The position numbers were made by a program, and so were the translations under genes. Positions 1 through 12,490 of a stretch of DNA of 64,000 nt are shown here, in pieces. The stretch is taken from the NCBI GenBank assembly GCA_950106755.1, contig OX467091.1:16447538-16511537 (forward strand), given 5' to 3'. Below the pieces are notes generated by a model that made no database searches, was not told where the DNA came from, and saw only the letters and a program-made list of their open reading frames with translations. Each line of letters opens with the position of its first letter. Position 1 is the stretch's first letter. Source of the DNA: Climacium dendroides. Taxonomy: Eukaryota; Streptophyta; Bryopsida; Hypnales; Climaciaceae.

Positions 1-16
1 ACATTTCTCATTCTAG

Positions 17-244
17 CACTATAAGAAACCAAAATTTATTGATGTCAAAAGGAACGGATTTTAGGTGATATTGAAAAAAACAAACCCATGTTTTTATGTC
101 AACAATGATGTCCAATATAACATCAATGGATATCGTTGTTGACATAAAAACATGGTTTTTTTTTTTTATGTCACCTTTGATGTCACCTAAAATCCGTTCC
201 TTTTGATGTCAATCCATCATGTAAAACAAGGTTTTTTTATAGTG
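17..244. mobile_element. CACTA-type foldback MITE, copy 1
   Basis: A 228-bp palindromic element. It begins CACTATAAGAAACC and ends GGTTTTTTTATAGTG, whose reverse complement is CACTATAAAAAAACC. The arms continue inward through matching blocks around GGAACGGATTTTAGGTGA and TGTTTTTATGTCAACAA. It is flanked by TAG on both sides (14-16 and 245-247), the 3-bp target duplication typical of CACTA (En/Spm-like) elements. It has no coding capacity, so it would need a transposase from elsewhere. The family call rests on the CACTA terminus and the 3-bp duplication. Confidence 0.8.
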
Positions 245-457
245 TAGTGTTTATACTAAATCTGGAACGCCTTACTGGGACTGAGGATACTACGTGCTGC
301 GGTGACAAATTTCAATAGCAAAACAGAATTCGGAAGCTAAATTGACCCAGCCTTTCTCAATATCAGCTTTATCTCGGATTATCGCATCTCCCCCAGTGTG
401 GAGCTCAAGGAAGATAAGACTTCCGCTCAAAACCGGGTCAGGGTGGTCGCTGGAGTC

Positions 458-565
458 GTCGGCATGAAGAAAAAATGATCAGCCCGGGGGTGCTGCTTGA
501 ACACCGTCGAATCCGACGGTGTTCAAGCAGCACCCCCGGGTTGATCATTTTTTCTTTATGCCGAC
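458..565. repeat. Near-perfect hairpin with 52-bp arms
   Basis: The left arm (458-509) and right arm (514-565) are reverse complements with about two mismatches, around a 4-nt loop. The core is CCCGGGGGTGCTGCTTGAAC. No clear target duplication was found, so it could be the core of a foldback element or a source of small hairpin RNA. The reading frames through it only reflect the symmetry. Confidence 0.8.
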
Positions 566-1019
566 GTGACACCTCCCTCATAATCAACTTCCGAATTATT
601 TTTAGCTGGATCTGCCGCTGTGTATCCCCCCGTGTGAGCTTCCGTAAGCCCAAAATATGGCAGTTACCGATCGATTCTAACCTATATTGCTCCAGTGAAC
701 CGCTAAAGGAGTGAACTGCTACAATCAATACTAATGTGGTGGTTGGCAACCAAACCACGTGATTGAGGATTTCAGTCTCAGACTTCTGATGTTGCCGCCC
801 CTTCCTTAAGCCCAGATTGGAAACTCAGCAGTGGAAGCCAAAGCACTCGATCGAGCAATTTCAATCTAACTGAATCGGGCACTCAAGAAAACAAGCATCA
901 CCCGCGTGACGCGCGTGACGCGACTGTCGTGCGCCGCGCGTGGCACGAGTGGCGCTGCTGAAGCTTATACTCCTTAGCACATAGGACTCACATAAGAATA
1001 CCAAAATCTAGACACTGAC
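566..1019. other. Spacer with short GC-rich patch
   Basis: No gene is supported. The only local oddity is a GC-rich patch near 897-955 with repeated GCGTGACGC units, in contrast to the surrounding sequence. Confidence 0.4.
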
Positions 1020-2714
1020 CTGAAGCGCTGGGTCCGGCTCGGCATCTACCATCCTAGAACGACTGCGAGTACTGCGGGCCATTGCAGCTTCGTCCTGCAA
1101 ATCAAGGAGTGCCAAGCTGTTAGATTCTTCGGACACACTATTGCACTAATGGTGAACGACTTCCATGTTCCAAAGTATGATAGTTCAATAGTTCGGCCTG
1201 AATAATCGATTCACAAAATGAAAATCCCACAAGTTCTCATTCCAGCACACGCGGCCGTTTGATTGCATGTGATATCATTGAGCACCAGCTTCTCAATGTA
1301 AGGTCCTCCACCATTAAGCGCGTATCGTGAGCGATGAGAGAGTTTGAATGTTTCCCGCCTACGTCCACAGGAGGAATCTCTGGAAGCTCATTCGTTGGAC
1401 GGCGCAGAGAGATATCTGCGAGTCTATCTCGAAATCGACTCACTTGGGCGGCATCCAGGACTCCTAAACTTGGAACAGAAGTACCTTTTTGGAGGCATTT
1501 TGGACGCTTGGAAATTCAGGAACCAACTTCTTGGAGCGAGCGGTGCGGGAGACACCGAATTGTGGCTCAGGGCGTTCAATCGATTCGAAGCTCTTATTCA
1601 TCTTCCCCGATTTCCAGTTTCAGACTCACAGTTTCCATCTTTGGACTCCCAAGATTGGCTTCTGGATTGCTAGTTCAGAGGACGACTAACTTCTGAGCAC
1701 TCTTTCATTTTGAAAACTCCGAAGCACCCTTGTTGGTGATTAAATTGCTTTGGCATTATAGAACTTTAAAAAAAATTCATTTTCTTTCTTAGTGACATTA
1801 GAATGTCTATAAGCCTTCAAGGCCTATGAATGTTTGCAAGCTTCATGTGAACACCGCAGACAAATTGTTCTTGTTAATACAAATGTCTAGCCTTGACCTT
1901 AAACACCCTTTCCAAATTACAGAAAAGTCCTTCTAAAATAAGGGATGTTCTACTTGTCTCTTTAGAGCAGCACCAGAGCCTTCAAGGCCTTCACTCCATA
2001 TGAGAGTACTTATCACTCTCAATTGATCTTGTTTGTCAGTACTAAAAATTGTACAACAACAACAAGAATGCAAACTTTGCGTATTCAGAAATGCAACTAA
2101 ACGCAAGTTCTCTCAATGCTTGTCCATGACTCACTAAAAGTCTAAAACTGAAGGTCTACAACTCAATGTCTGGAACTCAAAGTGTACAGATCTACTTTGA
2201 CATAGTCTTAAAATGGCCTACTGAAAGCACGTCTGTGCCATGCAGAGATGTGCATTCAGGGTAAGTCTCCGGTATGATAATGGTCAGTCTCTAAGCAATG
2301 TAGTGCACAATCCACTACAATTAGATATCATAACCAAGCTAAGGTCCTCTGTCACTATAATCTAGGTTGACGCCATGACTGCAATAAATGAGAGGAGTTC
2401 AAATCTAAACTCACATTCACCGTGTCGTCTCCTCCAAATTTGCTAAGTCCTGCACTCTCTCTAATCCCGTCATGCACAGTGTGCAACGGTAGACCCACTT
2501 CATCTACTGGAGGCGCATCACCCTTTTGGAACTGGATGGCTCTTGGTACCTCTCTCTCTACACCCTGCCTCGTCCTTGAAACTGTTTTCTTCGCTCTCGT
2601 CATCTTGGATACCCTCAAAGCCTTTGCTGTCGAAAAGAAGAAAGCTCTATGTCTCTTCCTTTTTGTACGATGTGACGGAGCTAAGATGGCAGAGTTTGGA
2701 TTGCCTACAAGCAT
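1020..2714 (-). CDS. Candidate multi-exon gene, product unknown
   Basis: Three open stretches on the minus strand could be exons. The first runs 2714-2415: it starts with ATG, is rich in Lys/Arg near residues 18-45 and ends at a GTGAGT donor. The second is open about 1520-1237 and includes LPEIPPVDVGGKHSN. The third (1094-1020, 25 codons, RSTRSRSR-containing) lies between a TTTGCAG acceptor and a GTCAGT donor. I recognise no family, and the links between the stretches are not proven: the second lacks a convincing acceptor, and no terminal exon is assigned. It could be a decayed gene or chance open frames. Transcript reads would decide. Confidence 0.2.
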
Positions 2715-3078
2715 GAGACAGCAAAAACTACATGATTACTAAGATGCAACGCTACTACCACAATTGGAGTTGCAAAATGAAAAGGCTTTGAGTAGGTCCA
2801 AGGTACAGCTTATAGTTGCTCTTGAACGAGGTTCGCATGCTCGAAATTACTGCATTCTCCTAACTGGCCAAGCTGTAATTAATCTCCTAAGATCAACTGA
2901 CACGTGAATATTGGCGGCTCCATGAAAGCACCATAGATTTATTTTGCTTTGAAATCGGCATACTATGCTCTTGAAGTACTGGCAGCCCTAATGACTTTGA
3001 AGTCCGTCTCGTTTTGACAAAACTGTCATGCTGTCAGTTGAGTTTGCGACGCTCCAAATCCTCCAATGTCGGCACAAT
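2715..3078. other. Spacer, nothing recognised
   Basis: There is no convincing reading frame, RNA gene or repeat. It ends at the AAT target site of the next MITE. Confidence 0.4.
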
Positions 3079-3443
3079 CACTATAACAAAACATGGTAAA
3101 AAAAAACCGCGCAGGAACTTCCAAAGTGGTTTTTTTTGACACGTTTTTGTGCGCAGTTTTCTTTGCGCGTTGCGCGTAGTGGACAGCCAACTTTGGCAGC
3201 AATTTCCCACTGCAATTTTTGGAATTTTGGGGCGTGTAATATACCATTGGAAAGGTCTTTTAAATAACTTTCCAATGGTATATTACACGCCCCAAAATTC
3301 CAAAATTTGCAGTGGGAAAATGCTGACAAACTTGGCTGTCTACTACGCGCAACGCGCAAAGAAATCTGCGCACAAAAACGTGTCAAAAAAAACCACTTTG
3401 GAAGTTCCTGCGCGGGTTTTTTTTACCATGTTTTGTTATAGTG
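3079..3443. mobile_element. CACTA-type foldback MITE, copy 2
   Basis: A 365-bp element with perfect 19-bp terminal inverted repeats, CACTATAACAAAACATGGT. Almost the whole element is two roughly 175-bp arms folding around a short loop near 3258-3265. It is flanked by AAT on both sides (3076-3078 and 3444-3446), again a 3-bp duplication. The arms carry GCGCGTTGCGCG and GGGGCGTGTAATATACC blocks. The small open frames inside are by-products of the palindrome. A transcript would form a very long double-stranded stem. Confidence 0.85.
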
Positions 3444-4148
3444 AATATTTCCTCCGCCTCCAGCAATTTATTTTTGAAAATGACGGCGGAGTTGGGCACT
3501 CCTAACAATGACAGAGCTCCTGCAAGGCGTGCATGTATTGGCAATGAGTTTGGATACCTAATACATCATTGCAATCATATGAGGAAGAGACGTGTAAAGA
3601 AAAGGAGAACTAGTACATTCAATTCGTGGACATGTTCAAAGTTCCTAGTAGAAATTTCACATCCACCCTTAGCCTACATACGCACCCACTACGCATTCCA
3701 AACCGATATAAACCTACATGAAATAAATAAATTTCTATTTTGTCACTTCCAAGGAATTCCCAACAAGTGGATGAGGCTTTCATCATTACTCCATTTTATT
3801 AGATGGGCTCCTCGCCATTATTCTCAAATCTCTATCAAAATTTAGCCAAGATGATCTTGTACTAACTATTGGCGGAAATGAATTGCAAAAACTTGGTATC
3901 ATTGCTTGACAGCTAAGGTTATTAAACTGCTCTTAATTTCAAAATTCTAACCTTTACTGGTGGCAATACGGAAAGTAACTTAATTGAGTGGCAATAGAAA
4001 TTTGTACTAACCTGGACCTCGCTATCTGCGTGAAAAGTGATGATCACAATGATTGCAAGGAACTCCTCAACAAAGTATAAAATCCTCAATACCCTTCTTA
4101 AAAGCCAGTTCTCTCATTTCAAATTCCTGCAGTCATCCTACTTACACT
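3444..4148. other. Spacer upstream of MULE gene
   Basis: A 134-codon open frame lies here (3441-3845) but shows no recognisable domain and starts inside the MITE end. I looked for long terminal inverted repeats that would mark the left end of the MULE and found none by eye. Confidence 0.4.
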
Positions 4149-7100
4149 ATGGCTTGTATTAGAGTAGACGGTCATGAAATACCTTTGGTGTTTCCAGTGA
4201 ATCACGAAGGACATGCTAGAGTACTCAGTCACCTTTTGCATGTCAGATTCAAGTTCCTAGAGTCTTCAATCTATGTTGAAGAAGAGAGAAAGTCGGAATC
4301 AGGGGAATTAGAGCATTCCATTCCAGTGGAGAAGAGTGTAGAAGAAGAAGGCCACTGTTGGTATCTGCGGACAGGAAACTATAGAGCTTTTGGGCTTCCT
4401 CTTAGTCTTCTTGGGGTGGCCACTGAGCTAGGTAGTCAGCAATCAGACAATTCTACAGTGGACATGCCTTATATGTCTCCAAGACTTCCAGCTAGTCTAC
4501 CAAGTGACTGCTTTCCTATACTCCCGAACAATACGATTCTTACGAAGGTGAAGAGGGAGAAAATGGATACCATTGTAGAGTTGTCTAGTGAATCTGAGGG
4601 AGAGTCCCCGCAAGTTGCACTTCAAAACGCCACGTTTGCGGTCTACAGTATGTCAGATACAAAAGTCACATCAACCACCCCATCCAATAGTTTACAGTCC
4701 CCTGTGTTTCCATGCCCTCCACTGATAGCAAATCTTGGTACCCAAATGAGTATTATGGATTGCTTGAAGAGATTGTGCAGTATTCGTCGCTCTAGAAGTG
4801 AATTGTCCACAACAAACTTTGATGTTATAAAGCACCATCGGGTGCAGTATCTTCCCCCTTCCTACAATGGAGATGTGCTATTTGAGTTACCTCCGTGTCA
4901 CTCGTCTTCTTCATCATCCGCAGCGAAGAACTTGGAGGAAATGGACAAGCGCTATGATGGACATCCATGGTGCAAACTTGTGACTACAAACATCCACAAC
5001 GTCGACAACCTAAAGTTCCGTAAGTCTTTCTGTGCCGGTCACCTTGCTTGTAAGAACCATGAGTGCGAGTACTTGAAGAGGGCTGGAAAAAGGAATGAGA
5101 CAGAGTGGAGTGGATCCATAGTCTTCCCATTTGCAGTAGGGGATGGTCCACCCAAAGATTGTACCCTAGTGTGTAAAGTCTGCAAAGTGACACCCACTTG
5201 CCTTCACACATGCGATGCTAGGATCTACTATTGTTATAGCGACAATCCAAATATGACAAGGGCGTCTATTCACTTTGGAGCCCATACTCATCCAGTAGGA
5301 AAGGGCATGTATAGAGATTCTAAAAATGAAATTAGTGAACTCCTAACGGAGTAGGTTGCGAAAACACCGACAGCCACTAACTCTACTATAGCATTGTCCG
5401 TTAGCAAAGATTTCCTATCGAACTACTTATTTCACCATGGAGAGGGAGAGAAGAGAATGTTGAAGGGAGAGGAAGTGGATGAGGTGATGGATCGATTCCA
5501 ATATCTAAGTAGCCCTAGTATATGCAATGTCATTTCCTCCTTCCGCTCAAATAACCGAAGAGGGGTTATTGACAACATTATAACTATGAAGAGAGAGTCA
5601 AAGTTCGAATTCATACACGATAGCGTCTTCCCAGGACAGGGCAAAGAGAAAGTATACGTTTTTAAAATGCTAACTGAAGGACTAGGAAGCGGAGTGGATA
5701 TGGTGAAGCGTATGCAACCAAGAAAGGATCTTGAAAACGCGTGGATGATGTTCGACCACGTGAAGCGCGTGAAAGATTGGACCACCATGGCCTGCCACGT
5801 GTACGACTCTCAGTACAAGAAGGTGATGACCATCGCAGTATGCGATATGCAGTCCGAAGATACCCAAGTCCAAGTACAATTTTGGAGGAATTTGAATGCT
5901 GTTATGGCACGACATGGCGTGCCTGACCCGAACTTCAAAGGATTCATGGCAGATAGTGCGATGACTAATTGGAATGCGGTCCGTATAGTATATGGGAGTG
6001 GTTCTGTAAACAAGGTCATGGAGAACCGGGAGAGAACGTGTTTGCTACATTGGAGCACTTCCCTTCATAAGTACACACAAAAACACATCAAACAGAACTT
6101 TCAGCACCAACATATTACGTTATGCAAGCAATACAAGGAATCGAAGACCATGGATGAAGCTGAGCTTCGATACCTGGCAATCCGGTCATGGTGGTTGTCA
6201 TCTGGAGCCGCGAATGAAGAAGCACTTCATCATTTAGATCATTGGCTTGCATTCTGGCACTTTCGATACCTGCAGTGGGGAGGCTTCATGACAATGGTAA
6301 GTGACCGTGTCATCTCTCTATCTATATGCATGGGGAGGCTTCATGACATACACATATGCAAACACCTAAACGTCTACATGTATATGAACATACGTGTATA
6401 TGGTTTTTTTTAGTAGTGTAGAATTTTTTTTATTCAAGTAGTTTTTTTTAATCCACGTATTCTTAGGGCACAATTCTGTTTTAGTGCACTACTGTTTTTG
6501 TAGTGAATTATTGGTTCCAGCCTAGATTTTTTTTATTTTTTATCTTATTTGAATAGTATTTTGTTAGTCTAGACTTCTTTTTAGGACAGTGTTTTTTTTT
6601 GGCTTGATTTCCTTTATTCCTTTTATTGGTAGTCTAGTTTTTTTGTTTTGGACGAATGTTCTTAGCCTAGTATTTTTTGGTAGTGTGCTAGTCATTTGTT
6701 CACTCCTAATTTTTTGTCAATGTAATATTCTTTTGAATATAGAGCTTTTTTCAGCAGAGTATTTCTTGGGTAGTTCACTGGTCTTCTAAACACTCCATTT
6801 TTTTAATCCATTTAATATTTTGTTGGAAGTCAATTTCTTTACCCTTCTCATATAAGTGCTTTCTTCCAAGGAAACTCTCTACTGACCTCACAGAATGTAT
6901 CTTTCATTTCCAATTTCCAAAATTCATTGGAACTAGTGGAAGGTAGTCCTTCCATTTTTTTTCCCTGTGACGTTCAGGGACTACAAAAGGGAGTACCAAT
7001 AGAGAACATTTGGACATCCGTCGGATCTGACGGAAGTTGGAGTGCTCACTTCAAATGCTACTATTTTGGATACCTTGCATGAGAATATGTAAATTTTGGT

Positions 7101-8536
7101 CAAAGGTACAAATCCATAATTGGAGACTGAAGTATTGTAATGGGTGCATTTGCAGGGCTTGAGTTTGGAGGAGATGGCAGACTTGCCTTCGTGTAATTTG
7201 TCTGAAACAGTGCACAATAAGTGGCTTCAAATGTCCGGAAATAGAGGGAACAATTTATTTGACGCCACTTGTGATGACAGTATTCGTGCTTGGATGCAAA
7301 TGACAAAGTATCGCGCCTACCTCAGAGGTCATGCAAGTGGGTCCGGCCCATCTAAGGGGGAACTGAAGCTGAGAGCTGCAAGACGTAGTGGTTGCCCAAA
7401 GAAAATTGTCGAGGCCTTGAACACATTACCTGAAGCACATGGTGTGGGAAGTCGTGTACCACATTTGGAAGGAGAGGAAGTATTTGGAAGCACAAAGAGG
7501 AAGTTGGATGTACCTATTGGTGATGCTGGAGACTCCCATAGACCAAATAAGATCAATTTCTCTCAACCACGTGTCCAGACTAGGTCAACGAAGGCTTCAG
7601 AAGAATTGATGGATGGCAAGGGCAATACAATCGAGGGTCGCCCCTTGCAGTATGTGACCGTTGCATTTGAAAGTGACTGTGACACATCGAAGTGGCACAT
7701 TGCAAGGATTAGCCACAAGTCAAATGCCAGATGTCAAGCTCAACAATGGACGTCAAACATCAAGTGTAACGCAAAAATTGCGAAGGGGAAGAAGGGAACC
7801 CCAACTCCCACTTATCGCGGGCGGAAAGAAGAATATGGGAGTAGGCGCGAGGTGGTCTCAGACTTCTGGTTTTGTTGGGACGACATTGAAAGGTGCGTGA
7901 AAGGCTCAAAGCGGAAATGGGTCATTGATTGGCCTGAGGTGCCGGAGGTTTGGCCTGTATTGATTGGGACAAATCTCAATCGAGACGAAACTTTATTGCT
8001 ACAGCATGCGGGCTTCCACCTCCAAGAACGACCCACCTTGTCGCCTCGTCGATTATTTACCATGTCCAAGATTTTTGAAAGTATTTTGTATGACCAACCA
8101 TCGCCCAAGAATCCGGATGCTTATCCAACAATCAGGAACAACCGAACCATCAAAAGAATTGCAAATGCTCCAAGTACGGAACAAGTGGGAGAGTGCTGGG
8201 AATATTAAAGGACAAATTCTAGGAGTGACCCTACTCCCTTTTCCAAGCCTTGGCGCAATAGTGGAATTGGAGACGGGATCTAACCCTACCAAAAACGTAT
8301 ATCGAATTACGGTGGGTATGTTCCCCTTGTGCACTTGCCCGGATTTTGTGAATATGGTCGTCTCGGCAATTGGAGGAAGGCAACAGTATGTGAATTGTAA
8401 ACATCTATATTATTTGTATAGGTATTTTTGCAAGATGGATATCCATGATGACAAGTTCATTCATGCACCTAGTTATAGCTTCAATGAGTTGAAGCTACTT
8501 CTATTTCGAGCGGGACTCATCACTATCCCTAAGTAG
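4149..8536 (+). pseudogene. MULE-type transposase gene, broken
   Basis: Encodes a Mutator-like (MULE) DDE transposase, the enzyme that moves such DNA elements. The first sensible Met is at 4149 (MACIRVDGHE); 4053 is not an ATG. A GCM/WRKY-like zinc region lies at about residues 295-381 (CAGHLACKNHECEYL, then CKVC and HTHP). The DDE domain follows, with MTIAVCDMQSED, GFMADSAMTNWNAVRIVYG and a CLLHW motif. A phase-0 intron (6297-7155) leads to exon 2. Near the C-terminus is a SWIM zinc finger (CTCPDF, then NCKHLYYLY). Two lesions are visible: an in-frame TAG at 5352-5354, and a 1-nt frameshift near 8180-8195, just before the SWIM finger. IVELSSESEGES near residue 142 resembles a SUMO-interacting motif. 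Terminal repeats were not found, so this could be a stranded copy or a decayed domesticated gene. Confidence 0.85.
6297..7155 (+). other. Intron of MULE transposase gene
   Basis: The donor is ATG|GTAAGT at 6297 and the acceptor is TTTGCAG|GG ending at 7155. The intron is 859 bp, phase 0 and T-rich. The frame continues as GLSLEEMADL, in keeping with the rest of the family. Confidence 0.7.
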
Positions 8537-9929
8537 GCACAATTGCAATTTTTGATAAATTCATGCATATTGTATTCGTTAGTGTATTTGGCAATAGAAA
8601 TGATTTCAAGCATGTACAAATAAAAAAGTTCCTTCATTTGCAAAGTGTGGGAGTATGTTTTAGAAGTGTCATTACTAAATTGTGTGAAATGAAATACCAA
8701 TGCATGGCTAGAACCCTAATCCTATACTCTCGTGCTACCCTACACATACGAAGACTAAACTCATATAGATTTTTTGCTTTGCCACCTCTTCCCTACAATC
8801 TTAGTTCCTGTCAGGTTGGAAGGAAAAAAATTAGAAATTTAAAATACATGAAGTAAATCACTTTACGGTCAAAATTAGAAATCTCCCACATTGGTTTGTA
8901 GTAGTCAACAAACCTTGACCTTTAGCTTAGCTAACTCTTCTATACCATTCCTCTTATACTAGCACTTGTTAGAAATAGCAATCATTATGGGATAGTTAGA
9001 AGCCCTAGTTCTCCGTACTCAATTTATCCCCTTCAAACAACACTGTAGTGTTCTCCGAAACTCATGATGGTCTATTTTATAAAAAGTGTTATACCCCTAC
9101 TTTTGTGTAGTAGGATGAATAAGAGTTTCAAATATATACATAATTTTACAAGTTCGAGAAGTCAGCAAATAAGAAACCCAAGCCTGAAATTATAAATTAA
9201 ATGTAGACCACGGTTATAGGAGCCACAGTCATAGGTCACAAAACTTACTATAAATAGTAAGTTTTTGGATGAAAAAAAATGGATGAAAAAAATTTCCAAA
9301 AATATACTTTTGGTGCTCACCGCTCACAAACTTCACGCTCGCGGCTTGCAAGCTCCCCGCTCCAAGCTCGCCTGCTAGCATCGTTGATTTTTAAGCATAA
9401 AGTGCCCTTGGTTAGTGCCATTCAAAACCAATAGTTTGAGGTTACTGATTAGTGACAATTTAATAGGCACCTATTTTGCAAAAAGATTAACCCTTAAAAG
9501 GATTTTGCATATCTAGGCTTGGTCAAACTTCAATAGATTTGTACATTAAAATCTAAATTAATTTTTTATTTATTTTTTAACTTATTATCAAATTTTTATA
9601 ATTAAAAACATCAATTTCAATTTTACATAGTTCTTTAAAAGAATTGTTATAAAAATCATCGTAATTACAAAAAATATTTAAAAATTTTGAATTTCTTTTT
9701 AAGTGAAAATAATAGTGACAAACATCATGGTGTAATTGATGTACTCCTTTAGATTACACCAAGAGAAATTCGATAGAAAAAGTTCAAAAGTGGTGTATTT
9801 TGAACTTTCAAGAAGCTATCTTGAAAGTGTTGCAAAAATTATAATTTTGTCAATTCTGGAAAATTTTCAAATGGAATAAAAAAGAAATTTATTTTTGCAA
9901 ATGTAATTAGAGTTGTGAGAATTCGAGAT
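8537..9929. other. AT-rich spacer with relic of CHS upstream flank
   Basis: No gene is supported. A small patch at 9300-9380 contains several GCTC units in a GC-rich stretch. Positions 9415-9480 match 35905-35970, the sequence a few hundred bases upstream of the third CHS copy. It is the outermost trace of the duplicated CHS unit on this side. Confidence 0.5.
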
Positions 9930-10370
9930 TTAACCCTTAACCTAGCATCGACAAGCCGGTCACCGTGGAAATCATCTATTGTGAATTGTTGGCATAAAAA
10001 AATGAAATTGGGAGACAAGCTAACGTAGAAGACTTTCTCTTTTCCCACAAAATTTGGAGAATGAATAGTTGCACTTCTCTCTTGCACCAAAAGATTCCTT
10101 GTCATTCATAGGCCGGAAAACGTCTTGGATGTTGTTTAACCCTTACACAACACCAAGGACATTTTCAGATGATGAATGACAAAGAATCTCTTGGTGCAAG
10201 AGAGAAGTGTAACTATTCATCCTCCAAATTTGGTAGGAAAAGGGAATGTCTTTTATAATAGCTTGTCTCCTAGTAAGTGCTTTTTCATTTTTTTAAGCCA
10301 ACAATTCGCACAGTATCCAAACAGATGATTTTTATTGTGACCGACTCGTCGTCTAAGGATTAATTACAGT
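9930..10370. repeat. Large imperfect inverted repeat
   Basis: Two roughly 200-bp arms fold around a centre near 10140. The block TTGCACTTCTCTCTTGCACC and TGTCATTCAT on the left reappears as ATGAATGACA and GGTGCAAGAGAGAAGTG on the right (10170-10210). The similarity extends outward to GCCGGTCAC and GTGACCGACTC. The arms have several mismatches, and the ends and target duplication are not clear. It looks like an aged foldback element. Confidence 0.6.
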
Positions 10371-10439
10371 TGTTATTATTTTGTAGATATGGTTTTCATA
10401 TTAGATTGAACACTTAAAAAACGGGCCTAATTGTGACCA

Positions 10440-12490
10440 ATTTCCTTTAGAGATGTAATTGCATGTCTTTTCTACATCATAAGAAATTCATAGCCAGGGC
10501 TTTAATTTGTGAAAATTTGAAATTGCTGTGAATTTTAGAATGGAAAGTGAAAAATATTCACACCAACTACAAAAGTTGTTTAAAAAATACAGAGCTTTTC
10601 CTATAGGTGTAGATTATAGAGTAAACGATTGTAGTACAATTTTGTTTCTATCATGTCATTCTAAATTGAGGAAATGAGCACTCCAAGGTAATAGGCCCTA
10701 AGTTCAAATTGCAATGAAATACTCAAATGTAGGAATTTTCCAAAAATTTTAAAAAACAATGGAAACTAGATTTCAGAAGATTTGTTTCCTTGGTTGGTCC
10801 CAAATTCAAAAAAGATCTTTTTCATGGCTTACTTTCATCTTTAGATAAAGGAGCCCAAATTGCCAAAATATATTGTCTACTCAAAGATCCATGGATTTGC
10901 TATGTTCTTATGTGGACTATTGTAAGACACACTTAACTTTTTGCCTTAGAAGCACTCTTTTTGGCCATAAGACTACCACTATTATGAGTACCATGTAGGA
11001 ACAATGTAATTTTAAGTTATAAAAATTAATTTTAAAATCATTAAAAATCACTAAAAATTTAGTATACCAATTTTTAAATTTAAATTCTATATAAAATCAA
11101 TGAAAATCATCAATAGTCAATGAAAAATAAATGAAAAAATCAAGGGAGTGTTATGCACTACTATTAATTGTTGCAGACCACTATTGAGCCCAAAGGACCA
11201 AAAATTAACAAAAAAATGGTTATATGAAGAATTTATTTTTTTAATGATTTTAGAATATAAAAAATAAGAATTTAAAAATGTCCAATTTTTATACTTTGAT
11301 GTGCTAGAATTGCACCTAATATGTCTAAAAGGAAATATTTTTCTCATTTCAATCTTAGTGCAATGGACATATACTTTGAACCCATAAGCACGCTACATAT
11401 GTCATAATTTGCATTAAAACTCATCATCACTACATAAAATCATAGTACACCAACTATTTCTCCAAATTTTGGCTCCAAATTTGTTGGGATATTTGCAAAC
11501 ATTTTTTAGTCAAAATTAGTATTATCTCCCCCCCCCCCCCCCATCTAGCATAATAGACATCCAATTGAGGACTCTTTCAAAATAGTAAAAGTAATACTCA
11601 AAAAATGCAATAAATAAATCAATGTCTACAACTAGCACATGTACCTTCACCAATATCATTTTGACCTTGGGAATTGAAATTTTCTATTTGGTTTTCTATA
11701 ATGATTAGAGTGTCATCAAAAAATTGCATGATAGGAATGAACAATTGTATTACTATTTTGGATTGGTGCAAACTTTCCTTGATTTACTACCATTGGAAGA
11801 ACATTAAAATCAAATACAAGAAAGAAAAGAAAAGTCTAGTTTGAGGTTTGGACAATCTAAATAGAGTCCATTAAAAGCAAGCTCAAAGAAATTTTTTAAT
11901 GTTCCACAACAAATAATACTTAAGAAAGAAAAATTATGCAAATGGCACAACAAAGTTTCAAAATCCAAATTTGGATATCCTTATCTTTATTATATGAGGT
12001 TTTTGATGTTCATCCAATGATAGCAATTTCAAGCTATATTTCCACTCCATTCCAAAGATAGTAATATATATTTTTTTGTGGTTCATTTTGTGATGCCCTT
12101 CACAATTTAGTATTTCTCATAAGTTTTTTCAACCTTTTCTGCATGTAAAGTTTCAAGAATTAAAAATAAAGTATTCATTATCAATTGTTTTTTCATGTAT
12201 TTGCAATTTACTTCTTCAGCATGAAATTTATTTCCTCAAGTTGCAAGACCTACAAATTTTGTCGATGAAAAGTTTGAGGTATAAAACTTCACATCCAAGA
12301 TGGGTAGAAAAATACTTGTTTTTTGAAATCAACTCCTTAGATCTTACAATTGGTGATTTTTTTCACTTTGAATTTTTTGGAGGGTGTATTTCAACAATTC
12401 AACAAAGAGATTCTAATATTGGATTTCCTAACAAGTATAAAGTAAAAAAATAAAGCATTGGTTTGAAAAAGGTGTTTGAAAACAAGTTTT
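10440..12490 (+). repeat. Upstream block of CHS unit, copy 1
   Basis: This AT-rich block matches 29130-31335 over its whole length in the same order and orientation, with many substitutions and small indels. Landmarks shared by both copies include TTTGTTTCTAT near 10650 and 29260, CCATTAAAAGCAA near 11870 and 30705, and TGATGCCCTTCACAATTTA near 12092 and 30945. It is non-coding. A 15-C homopolymer lies at 11528-11542. It is part of the segmental duplication carrying the CHS genes. Confidence 0.7.
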
